6,572 nt of DNA from Acidobacteriota bacterium. GTDB taxonomy: Bacteria; Acidobacteriota; Terriglobia; Terriglobales; SCQP01. The stretch spans positions 1 through 6,572 of the forward strand of contig JAKAOE010000111.1 in the NCBI GenBank assembly GCA_021823305.1. The letters run 5' to 3'. Shown piece by piece: positions 1 to 5,159 of the stretch. Within the stretch, counting starts at the first letter, position 1. Every line of letters starts with the position of its first letter. A model generated the notes under the pieces. The model made no database searches. It was not told the DNA's origin and saw nothing but the letters and a program-made list of their open reading frames with translations. A program made the position numbers and the translations under genes.

Positions 1-66
1 GGGCGGCGTGGTTTGCGCGCCGAGCGCGGCGGCCAGCGCCAACGCGGCGAGCCCCAGCCGGCTCAC
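1..66 (-). CDS. Start of a predicted secreted protein (partial, cut by the window edge)
   Basis: Only the first 22 codons are present. They read in frame from a GTG start at 66-64 to the window edge as [22 protein letters not shown]. An Arg, then a run of Leu/Ala, then a likely cleavage point after Leu-Gly-Ala make this a signal peptide, so the product is probably exported. The GTG overlaps the stop of the gene before it by four bases (GTGA), which argues for translational coupling. No Shine-Dalgarno is seen in front of it, as expected if ribosomes reinitiate. The mature part lies outside the window, so the function cannot be named. The resemblance of this signal peptide to that of the TlpA-like protein at 3762 (both end in Ala-Leu-Gly-Ala-Gln) does not imply homology. 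Confidence 0.6.
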   Translation of the reverse strand, partial: MSRLGLAALALAAALGAQTTPP

Positions 67-245
67 GGGCGGGACGCGGCGGCGGCGCGGGCGGCGGCGG
101 GCGCGGGCCGCGGCTGGTCGCGGAAAAAACGCGGCGGGGTGAGGAAGATGAAGGCCAGGATGAGCGCCACCATCACGTCGTACTCCAGGCTGCCGCGGGG
201 GTAGGTCCACCACAGGAACGAGGCCAGCTTGCGCCCCGCGCTCAT
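63..245 (-). CDS. Small single-helix membrane protein coupled to aroF
   Basis: Encodes 60 residues starting [21 protein letters not shown] hydrophobic segment at about residues 20-35 ([12 protein letters not shown]) is long enough for one membrane helix. It is preceded by a basic/aromatic N-terminus and followed by a Pro/Ala/Arg-rich tail. The start is well supported: the ATG at 245-243 overlaps the aroF stop as ATGA, and a GGAG lies seven bases upstream (256-253). The stop in turn overlaps the GTG of the next gene. An N-terminal motif of two Trp followed by Thr-Tyr-Pro-Arg-Gly-Ser and Glu-Tyr-Asp looks constrained, while the Ala/Arg/Pro tail looks low in complexity. I recall similar short proteins near aroF in Acidobacteriota but cannot give a function. 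It may be a membrane anchor or partner for the exported protein that follows; this is inference from gene order only. Confidence 0.7.
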   Translation of the reverse strand: MSAGRKLASFLWWTYPRGSLEYDVMVALILAFIFLTPPRFFRDQPRPAPAAARAAAASRP

Positions 246-1309
246 CGCGTGGCTCCGGCGTGGGTGGCGGCGGCGGGAACGAGCGGGGCCGGGACCTCGC
301 GCCCCAGGATGGGGGCGATGCGACGCACGTCCTGCATCAGCGCCGCGAACTGCTCGGGGTAGAGCGACTGCATGCCGTCGGAGAGCGCCTCCTCGGGGCG
401 GGGGTGGACCTCGATGATCAGCCCGTCGGCGCCGCAGGCGACCGCGGCGCGCGCCATGGGGGTGACCTTGTTGCGCTTGCCGGTGCCGTGGCTGGGATCG
501 ACGATGATGGGCAGGTGGCTGAGGCGCTGCACCGCGGGCACGATGCTGAGGTCGAGCGTGTTGCGGGTGTGGTCGGCGAAGGTGCGGATGCCGCGCTCGC
601 ACAGCACCACCTGGTAGTTGCCCTCGCTCATCACGTACTCGGCCGCCATCAGGAACTCGTCCAGCGTGGCCGAGAGGCCGCGCTTCAGCAGCACCGGCTT
701 CGCCGCCTGGCCGGCGCGCTTGAGCAGGGAGAAGTTCTGCATGTTGCGCGCACCGATCTGGATCAGGTCGGCGTAGTCGGCCACCAGCTCGAGCGAGCGC
801 TCGTCCACGGCTTCGGTGACGATGAGCAGGCCGGTGCGCTGGCGCACCTCGGCCATGATCTTGAGCGCCTCCTCCGCCATGCCCTGGAAGGAGTAGGGCG
901 AGGTGCGCGGCTTGAAGGCGCCGCCGCGGAAGAACTGGGCTCCGGCGGCGCGCACCGCCTCGGCGGCGGCGAAGGCCTGCTCGTGCGATTCGATGGCGCA
1001 GGGGCCGGCCATGATGGCGAGCGCGGCGCCGCCGATGCTGGCGGGTGCGTGCGGGAAGCGCAGCACCGTGGTGTCGGGCTTGAGGTCGCGGCTGACCAGC
1101 TTGTAGGGCTTGGTGACGACCAGGACCTCGGCGACGCCCGGCATCTCCTCGAGCGCGGCGGGTTCGACCGCGCTGCGGTTGCCGGTGATGCCGATGGCGG
1201 TGCGCTGCGCCCCGGGCATGGGGTGGGGGCGCAGCCCGAGGGCGGCGATGCGCCCGCAGACCGCCTCGATCTGCGCCTCGGTGGCGGAAGTTTGCATGAC
1301 GACGAGCAT
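242..1309 (-). CDS. aroF: 3-deoxy-7-phosphoheptulonate (DAHP) synthase, type I-beta with N-terminal regulatory domain
   Basis: Catalyses the first step of the shikimate pathway in the cytoplasm: phosphoenolpyruvate plus erythrose 4-phosphate gives DAHP. The protein has 355 residues. Residues 1-75 are a ferredoxin-like fold ending in the linker motif [10 protein letters not shown]; in the Thermotoga maritima enzyme this domain mediates feedback inhibition by tyrosine or phenylalanine. Residues 95-335 are the TIM barrel, with GPCAIES (102-108), [16 protein letters not shown] (128-143), LLKRG (207-211), RGIRTF (239-244), DPSHGTGKR (271-279) and [13 protein letters not shown] (300-312). The expected metal ligands are all present as Cys104, His274, Glu300 and Asp311, each two positions from the T. 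maritima numbering I recall. The first strand (MLVVMQ) fits the family start, so the ATG at 1309 is preferred to the one four codons later, though no Shine-Dalgarno is visible. The tail after residue 340 is Ala/Pro-rich and carries the start of the next gene. It is first in a coupled minus-strand operon and divergent from rsmG. Confidence 0.95.
   Translation of the reverse strand: MLVVMQTSATEAQIEAVCGRIAALGLRPHPMPGAQRTAIGITGNRSAVEPAALEEMPGVAEVLVVTKPYKLVSRDLKPDTTVLRFPHAPASIGGAALAIMAGPCAIESHEQAFAAAEAVRAAGAQFFRGGAFKPRTSPYSFQGMAEEALKIMAEVRQRTGLLIVTEAVDERSLELVADYADLIQIGARNMQNFSLLKRAGQAAKPVLLKRGLSATLDEFLMAAEYVMSEGNYQVVLCERGIRTFADHTRNTLDLSIVPAVQRLSHLPIIVDPSHGTGKRNKVTPMARAAVACGADGLIIEVHPRPEEALSDGMQSLYPEQFAALMQDVRRIAPILGREVPAPLVPAAATHAGATR
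253..256 (-). promoter_or_regulatory. Shine-Dalgarno of the small membrane protein
   Basis: GGAG on the minus strand, seven bases before the ATG at 245 and inside the last codons of aroF. It fixes the start of the 60-residue protein and shows that this gene can recruit ribosomes itself as well as by stop/start overlap. Confidence 0.55.
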
Positions 1310-1317
1310 GGTGGGCC

Positions 1318-1326
1318 TGTGATAAT
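1318..1326 (+). promoter_or_regulatory. Extended -10 promoter for rsmG (predicted)
   Basis: The sequence TGTGATAAT matches the extended -10 pattern TGnTATAAT in seven of its eight specified bases and sits in the 28-bp gap between two divergent start codons. No good -35 is seen at normal spacing, which an extended -10 can tolerate. A start about seven bases downstream would leave only about five untranslated bases before the rsmG ATG at 1338, so the message would be leaderless or nearly so. This agrees with the absence of a Shine-Dalgarno. The opposite strand offers TAAACT (1333-1328) as a weaker -10 for aroF. Confidence 0.4.
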
Positions 1327-1337
1327 CAGTTTACCGG

Positions 1338-2045
1338 ATGATGAGGCGAAGCGAGCCGGGCGAGCCGCCGGCGGCGGCGTGGAGCGAGGCGGTGGCGCGC
1401 GCCCTGCCGGTCTACGGCTACGCCGGCGACGGTGCGGCGCGGCAGCGGATGGCGGCCTACCTGGCCGGCGTCGCCGCCGCGCAGGCGCGGGTGCGGCTGG
1501 TGGGCGAGGCGACGCCGGAGGCGCTGGCGCGCCGCCATTTGGGCGAATCGCTCTACCTGGGGGCGGTGTTGCCGCTGGGGCGCCAGCGCGTGGTGGACCT
1601 AGGCGCGGGGGCGGGCTTTCCCGGCCTGGCGCTGGCGCTGGGCTGGCCCGGGTTAAATACTACATTAGTAGAATCAAATCAGAAAAAGGCGGCGTTCTTG
1701 CGCGCGGCGGTGAAGGCGTTGGGGTTAGGGGCGCAGGTGACGGTGTGGGAGGGCTACCTGGAGCGCCGTCCGCGGGACGGGGAACGGGGGCCGCTGGCGG
1801 GGGCGGATCTGGTGGCGGCGCGCGCGCTGGAGCAGATGGAGCGGCTGCCGGGCTGGCTGGGGCGGTGGCTGGAGCCAGGCACGCGGGTCGCGCTCTGGAC
1901 CACGCGGGCGCAGGCGGAGAGCTGGCGGCGGCAGCACCCGGCGTGGGCGTGGGGTGAGTTCCACCCGCTGCCGGGCGCGCGCGCGCGCGGCATCCTGCTG
2001 GCGCAGTGGCCCGGCGCCGTTCCACGTGAAACAAAAGCGGCGTGA
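1338..2045 (+). CDS. rsmG: 16S rRNA (guanine-527-N7) methyltransferase RsmG (GidB), divergent
   Basis: Uses S-adenosylmethionine to methylate N7 of G527 in the 530 loop of 16S rRNA. Of its 235 residues, about 25 are extra compared with the E. coli protein, partly as a Pro/Ala-rich start and a longer tail. The SAM-binding glycine motif is clear at residues 85-95 (VVDLGAGAGFPG). The preceding RHLGES (66-71) matches the family RHxxDS/RHFGES box, VESNQKKAAFL (111-121) is the following strand and helix, and ARALEQMERL (161-170) matches the family's S/A-RA box. Unusually, the N-terminal WNxxxNLT motif is replaced by AQARVRLV, and the late 'ALKG' lysine box reads ALWTT. ATG at 1338 is followed directly by a second ATG, either of which could start; there is no Shine-Dalgarno. 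It lies just upstream of parA and parB, the classic arrangement, and its last codons overlap a parS-like site. Confidence 0.88.
   Translation: MMRRSEPGEPPAAAWSEAVARALPVYGYAGDGAARQRMAAYLAGVAAAQARVRLVGEATPEALARRHLGESLYLGAVLPLGRQRVVDLGAGAGFPGLALALGWPGLNTTLVESNQKKAAFLRAAVKALGLGAQVTVWEGYLERRPRDGERGPLAGADLVAARALEQMERLPGWLGRWLEPGTRVALWTTRAQAESWRRQHPAWAWGEFHPLPGARARGILLAQWPGAVPRETKAA
1653..1687 (+). other. AT-rich rare-codon island inside rsmG
   Basis: Only 7 of these 35 bases are G or C, in a gene that is otherwise overwhelmingly GC. Codons 106-117 are TTA, AAT, ACT, ACA, TTA, GTA, GAA, TCA, AAT, CAG, AAA and AAG, where neighbouring genes use CTG, AAC, ACC, GTG and TCG. It contains -10-like hexamers (TACATT at 1661-1666, TAGAAT at 1669-1674) and a small inverted repeat, TACTA-CAT-TAGTA (1658-1670). 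Reading frame and family motif (VESNQKK) are kept, so it is not an insertion. It could be an internal promoter for parA-parB, a protein-binding or duplex-unwinding site, or a local accident of codon drift; the sequence cannot decide. Confidence 0.5.
2018..2033 (+). promoter_or_regulatory. parS: parS-like centromere site (ParB binding site)
   Basis: CGTTCCACGTGAAACA matches the widely conserved chromosomal parS palindrome TGTTTCACGTGAAACA at 14 of 16 positions. The right half-site GTGAAACA is perfect; the two differences (positions 1 and 5) are both T to C in the left half. It lies within codons 227-232 of rsmG, encoding VPRET, and 58 bases before the parA start. ParB would load here and spread by CTP-dependent sliding, marking this region for segregation by ParA. 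parS sites near rsmG-parA-parB are well known, so context strongly supports the call. Confidence 0.82.
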
Positions 2046-2091
2046 GTCGGGCGGCGTGGGCTACACTGACTGGCGGCGCGCGCGCCTCGCC
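2046..2091 (+). promoter_or_regulatory. Leader between rsmG and parA with weak -10 and a GC palindrome
   Basis: The 46-base gap contains TACACT (2062-2067), which matches TATAAT at four of six bases, without a convincing -35. It also holds a perfect 12-base palindrome, GGCGCGCGCGCC (2075-2086), ending five bases before the parA ATG. No Shine-Dalgarno is visible, and the palindrome could fold over or near the start. It may be a local promoter with an operator, or simply a GC-rich spacer in an rsmG-parA-parB transcript. Confidence 0.25.
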
Positions 2092-2874
2092 ATGGGCCGA
2101 ATCCTAGCCATCACCAACCAGAAGGGCGGGGTGGGCAAGACCACCACCGCCATCAACCTCGCCGCTTCGCTGGCGGCGGCCGAGGTGCCGACGCTGCTGG
2201 TGGACTGCGACCCGCAGGCCAACGCCTCGAGCGGGCTGGGCTTTGCCCCCGAGCAGGAACGCCCCAACCTCTACCACGGCCTGCGCGGCGAGGCCGAGGC
2301 GGCGGCGCTGCTGCAGGCCACGGTGATGGAGGGGCTGACGCTGCTGCCCGGCAGTCGCGACTTGGCCGGGTTGAACCTGGAGTTGGTGAACGAGCCCGAG
2401 CGCGAGCGCCGCCTGGCGCGGCTGCTCCAGCCCGTGCGGGAGCGCTTCGGCTTCATCCTGCTCGACTGCCCGCCGGCGCTCGATCTGTTGAATTTAAACG
2501 CCTTGGTCGCAGCCGACGGGCTGATCGTGCCGCTGCAGTGCGAGTACTTCGCGCTCGAGGGCGTGGCCCACCTGGTGCGCACCATCGCGGCGGTGCGCGC
2601 CCACTGGAACCCCAATCTGGAGATCGCCGGCGTGCTCTTCACCCAGCTCGACGAACGCACCCACCTCAGCCGCCAAGTGGCGGCCGAGCTGCGCGCTCAC
2701 TTTGGCGAGCGCGTCTTCGCCACCGCCATCCCGCGCAACGTGCGCCTGGCCGAAGCTCCCAGCCACGGCCTGCCGGCGCTGCTCTACGATTTGAAGTCGC
2801 GCGGCGCGGAGGCCTACCTGCAGCTTGCCCACGAGGTCATCCAACGTGAACACCCCGCCCCCGTCCAAACCTAA
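2092..2874 (+). CDS. parA: Chromosome-partitioning ATPase ParA (Soj)
   Basis: A 260-residue P-loop ATPase that binds DNA non-specifically as an ATP dimer; ParB stimulates its hydrolysis, driving segregation of the origin region. The deviant Walker A motif KGGVGKTTT is at residues 11-19 with its signature lysine (Lys11). The switch region DCDPQANAS is at 38-46 and Walker B, FILLDCPP, at 121-128. The C-terminal AIPRNVRLAEAPSHGLP (212-228) is typical of chromosomal ParA/Soj. The protein is of the short type with no N-terminal helix-turn-helix, so it should not regulate transcription the way long plasmid ParAs do. The ATG at 2092 is chosen because family members begin just before the ILAITNQKGG strand; the frame is open upstream, but that stretch overlaps rsmG and is not ParA-like. 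Codon 135 is a rare TTA. parB overlaps its 3' end, and a parS-like site lies just upstream. Confidence 0.96.
   Translation: MGRILAITNQKGGVGKTTTAINLAASLAAAEVPTLLVDCDPQANASSGLGFAPEQERPNLYHGLRGEAEAAALLQATVMEGLTLLPGSRDLAGLNLELVNEPERERRLARLLQPVRERFGFILLDCPPALDLLNLNALVAADGLIVPLQCEYFALEGVAHLVRTIAAVRAHWNPNLEIAGVLFTQLDERTHLSRQVAAELRAHFGERVFATAIPRNVRLAEAPSHGLPALLYDLKSRGAEAYLQLAHEVIQREHPAPVQT
2833..2836 (+). promoter_or_regulatory. Shine-Dalgarno choosing the parB start
   Basis: GAGG inside the end of parA lies nine bases before the GTG at 2846. The alternative TTG at 2825 has no such sequence. This supports GTG 2846 as the parB start and a 29-base overlap with parA. Confidence 0.5.
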
Positions 2875-3733
2875 AGCCGCCCTGGGCCGCGGCCTAGCGG
2901 CGCTGCTGCCGCCCGGCGCCGCCGGTCCCGTCCCCGCCGCCACCACCGCCGCCGGGCGGCTGGAGCTGGTGCCGATCGCCCAGATCCAGCCCAACCCGCT
3001 GCAGCCGCGCCGCCACTTCGAGCCCGAGGCGCTGGCCGAGCTGGCCGCCTCGATCCGCGCCCAAGGCGTGCTGCAACCGGTGCTGCTGCGCCCGTTGGGC
3101 TCGGGCTACGAGCTGGTGGCGGGCGAGCGCCGCCTGCGCGCCGCCCAGCAGGCCGGCCTCACCCACCTGCCGGCGCTGATCCGCCCCGCCGGCGACGAGC
3201 CCGCCTTCGCTTGGGCGCTGGTGGAGAACCTGCAGCGCCAGGACCTCAACCCGATCGAGCAGGCGGAGGCGTTTCAGCAGCTGGGGCAGCGTTTTCGCCT
3301 CACCCAGGAACAGATCGGCGCCGCCACCGGCAAGGATCGCGCCTCGATCGCCAACGCCATCCGCCTGCTGCGCCTCGACCCCGAGGTGGTGGCGTGGGTG
3401 CGCGCCGGCCGGCTCTCGCCCGGCCAGGCGCGGCCGCTGCTGGCGCTCGCACCCGAGGCGCAGCGCGCGCTCGCCGCCCAGATCGAGCGCGAGCAGTGGC
3501 CGGCGCGCCGCGTCGAGGCCCACCTGCAGCGCTTGCAGCAGCCGCCCGCCGTCAAGCCGGCGCCGGAGCGCGACCCCAACCTGCGCGACGCCGAGCTGCA
3601 GCTCAGCCGCGCCCTGGGCGCCAAGGTGACGCTCAAGGCCAACCGCCGCCAGCGTGGCACCATCACCATCGCCTTCCACGATCTGGAGGAGTTCCAGCGC
3701 CTGTTCGAGCGCTTCGTCCCGCCCCAGGCCTGA
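2846..3733 (+). CDS. parB: Chromosome-partitioning protein ParB (Spo0J), parS-binding CTPase
   Basis: Binds parS, clamps on DNA with CTP, spreads, and activates ParA. With the GTG start it has 295 residues. Residues 10-22 (KAALGRGLAALLP) are the N-terminal motif that contacts ParA. The ParB/Srx CTPase domain covers about 38-145, with QPNPLQPRRHFEPEALAELA (48-67), GERRLRAA (93-100) and ENLQRQDLNPIEQAEAFQQL (127-146); the arginines and Glu-Asn pair that bind nucleotide are kept. The helix-turn-helix that reads parS lies at about 152-175 (LTQEQIGAATGKDRASIANA). A proline-rich linker near 232-241 leads to the C-terminal dimerisation domain (about 250-292), ending in HDLEEFQRLFERF. The first 29 bases lie within parA in another frame, implying coupled, balanced synthesis. 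The parS-like site at 2018-2033 is its evident local target. A TTG at 2825 would add seven residues but lacks a ribosome-binding site. Confidence 0.95.
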   Translation: MNTPPPSKPKAALGRGLAALLPPGAAGPVPAATTAAGRLELVPIAQIQPNPLQPRRHFEPEALAELAASIRAQGVLQPVLLRPLGSGYELVAGERRLRAAQQAGLTHLPALIRPAGDEPAFAWALVENLQRQDLNPIEQAEAFQQLGQRFRLTQEQIGAATGKDRASIANAIRLLRLDPEVVAWVRAGRLSPGQARPLLALAPEAQRALAAQIEREQWPARRVEAHLQRLQQPPAVKPAPERDPNLRDAELQLSRALGAKVTLKANRRQRGTITIAFHDLEEFQRLFERFVPPQA

Positions 3734-3761
3734 GGCGTGGCAGAATAAAGGGCAAGCTGGC

Positions 3762-5075
3762 ATGCTTTCCCCACGTTTTCCCCTGCTGTTCGCCCTGACG
3801 CTGGCGCTCGCCGTCGCGCTCGGCGCCCAAGCCACCGGTTCCGCCCCCGCCAACCCGGCCGTCCCCGGCGATCAGGCCCGCCTGGCGCAGCTCGGCGACC
3901 TGCTGCGCATCGAGGAGCCGGGCGCGCAGATGCGCGGCCTGGAGGCCTTCGCCCAGCTCTATCCCCACGCCCCCGAGCTGCCGCAAGTCTACCAGGCGAT
4001 CCTGCAGGATGCGATCGCACTCTCCGACGACCGCGCCATCCTCACCTACAACGAAAAGCTGGAGGCGCTCGACCCCGGCGACCTCTCGCAGCGGGTCAAG
4101 GTGCTCAACCTGTTGCTGCTGGAGACAGACGCCGCCGACAAGGCGGCGGCGCGGCAGCAGGCGGCGGTGTTCGCGCGCATGGTCGCGGCCAAGGCGCAGG
4201 AAGCGCCGCCCAAGCAGATGGGCGCGGCCCGCTACCGCCTCGATATGGCGCGCCTGCGCTCGCTCGCCGGCCTGTTTCAGGGCACCGCCGCCGAGCACCT
4301 GGGCGACTACGCCACTGCCGAGCGCCAGCTCGCCGCCAGCCTGCAGCAGAGCCAAAACGAGGAAGCGGCCGCCGAGTTGGCCAAGGTCTTCGTGGCGGAA
4401 AACAAGCTCCCCCAGGCGGTGGACGCCTACGCCCTGGCGCTGGCGCTGCCCGGCGACACCATCGCCGCGCGCGCCCGGCTCGAAGCCGCCGGGGCCAAGC
4501 TCTACCGCAGCCTGCACCAGGGCCGCCTGCGCGGCTTCGGCGACCTCATCCTGCGCCGCTTCGACGACGTGGCCGCGCGCGACGCCGCCACCCAGGCCGC
4601 GCTCGACCCGCCCGGCAGCGCGCGCAACGCCGCCGCCACCGCCCCCGCCCAGTTCGTGCTCACCGACCTGGCGGGCGGCACGCACACGCTGCGCGCCGTG
4701 CGCGGCAAGGTGGCCGTGGTGGATTTTTGGGCCACTTGGTGCGGGCCCTGCCTGGTGCAGCATCCGCTGCTCGCGGCGCTGCGCCGGGAGTTCGCAAACA
4801 ATCACGACGTGAGCTTTATCTCGATCAACGAGGACGAGGACCGGGACAAGGTGGCGCCTTTCCTGGCGGCGCACCACTGGGCGGCGGGGACCTGGCTGGA
4901 CGCGGGGCTGGGCCCATTCCTGGGGATCGACTCGCTCCCCACCACGCTGCTGCTGTCGCCCTCGGGCCAGGTCGTCTACCGCGCCTCCGGGTTCGTGCCG
5001 GCGACGTTCGAGGCCGAGCTGCGCACGGCGATCCTGGGCGCGCTGCGCCGCGCCGGGCTGCCGGCGGCGCCGTAA
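3762..5075 (+). CDS. Exported TlpA-like thioredoxin-fold protein with helical-repeat N-terminal half
   Basis: Encodes 437 residues. Residues 1-23 are a signal peptide (basic start, Leu/Ala core, likely cut after ALGA), so the protein is probably periplasmic. About 35-265 is helical, with TPR-like stretches such as AAEHLGDYATAERQLAASLQ (176-195) and ELAKVFVAENKLPQAVDAYA (205-224). Residues 295-430 are a redoxin/TlpA domain with FWATWCGPC (322-330), giving the redox pair Cys327/Cys330, and the cis-proline loop SLPTTLLL (391-398, Pro393). It likely reduces or exchanges disulfides in exported proteins, with the repeats binding partners; the substrate is not evident. The ATG at 3762 is chosen because it begins the signal peptide and has an AAAGGG nine bases upstream (3747-3752); the frame is open further upstream into parB but codes nothing similar. 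It follows parB by 28 bp and may be cotranscribed, though no functional link to segregation is known to me. A GC hairpin follows the stop. Confidence 0.85.
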   Translation: MLSPRFPLLFALTLALAVALGAQATGSAPANPAVPGDQARLAQLGDLLRIEEPGAQMRGLEAFAQLYPHAPELPQVYQAILQDAIALSDDRAILTYNEKLEALDPGDLSQRVKVLNLLLLETDAADKAAARQQAAVFARMVAAKAQEAPPKQMGAARYRLDMARLRSLAGLFQGTAAEHLGDYATAERQLAASLQQSQNEEAAAELAKVFVAENKLPQAVDAYALALALPGDTIAARARLEAAGAKLYRSLHQGRLRGFGDLILRRFDDVAARDAATQAALDPPGSARNAAATAPAQFVLTDLAGGTHTLRAVRGKVAVVDFWATWCGPCLVQHPLLAALRREFANNHDVSFISINEDEDRDKVAPFLAAHHWAAGTWLDAGLGPFLGIDSLPTTLLLSPSGQVVYRASGFVPATFEAELRTAILGALRRAGLPAAP

Positions 5076-5078
5076 GCG

Positions 5079-5109
5079 GCGCGCCGGACGCGAACCGCGG
5101 CCGGCGCGC
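5079..5109 (+). terminator. Strong GC hairpin after the TlpA-like gene (terminator or mRNA-end structure)
   Basis: Three bases after the stop, GCGCGCCGG (5079-5087) pairs perfectly with CCGGCGCGC (5101-5109). After one A-G mismatch, four more pairs (5089-5092 with 5096-5099) close a three-base AAC loop. The result is a 31-base stem-loop with 13 pairs. No T-run follows, so it is not a canonical intrinsic terminator; it may act as a non-canonical terminator, a roadblock, or protection of the mRNA 3' end. In such GC-rich DNA chance hairpins are common, so the role is uncertain. Confidence 0.4.
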
Positions 5110-5146
5110 GCGCGTAACCTCCCTCACCGGCGCGAGTTTAAGGGAC

Positions 5147-5152
5147 GGGAGG
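5147..5152 (+). promoter_or_regulatory. Shine-Dalgarno of the ADOP permease
   Basis: GGGAGG, seven bases before the ATG at 5160, is the strongest ribosome-binding site in the window and settles the permease start. In the 84-base gap before it, TTTAAG (5137-5142) is a poor -10 candidate without a matching -35. Confidence 0.6.
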
Positions 5153-5159
5153 CGAGGCG

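Noticed and set aside
1317..1327. A DnaA box (TTATCACAG on the minus strand) between aroF and rsmG
   Set aside because: It lacks one base of spacing against TTATNCACA and stands alone; no other DnaA-box-like sequence was seen, so an origin is not supported here.
260..1957. A 565-codon plus-strand open frame spanning aroF and part of rsmG
   Set aside because: It is antisense to aroF, whose protein is clearly real, and its translation is Gly/Ala/Arg-rich with no recognisable motif. Long stop-free shadow frames are expected at this GC content.
1976..1990. Alternating CG repeat in rsmG as a Z-DNA or repeat element
   Set aside because: It is short, encodes Ala-Arg-Ala-Arg in frame, and similar CG runs occur by chance throughout this GC-rich window.
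1954..2091. A 46-codon upstream extension of parA
   Set aside because: The frame is open, but the sequence overlaps rsmG and the parS-like site, and short chromosomal ParA proteins begin right at the ILAITNQKGG strand.
2837..2852. A second possible parS site around ACGTGAA at the parB start
   Set aside because: Only the ACGTGAA core fits; the flanks give about half of the 16 consensus bases and no palindrome.
3663..4877. A 404-codon minus-strand open frame opposite the TlpA-like gene
   Set aside because: No family motif is visible, and the plus strand carries a signal peptide and a WCGPC redox domain.
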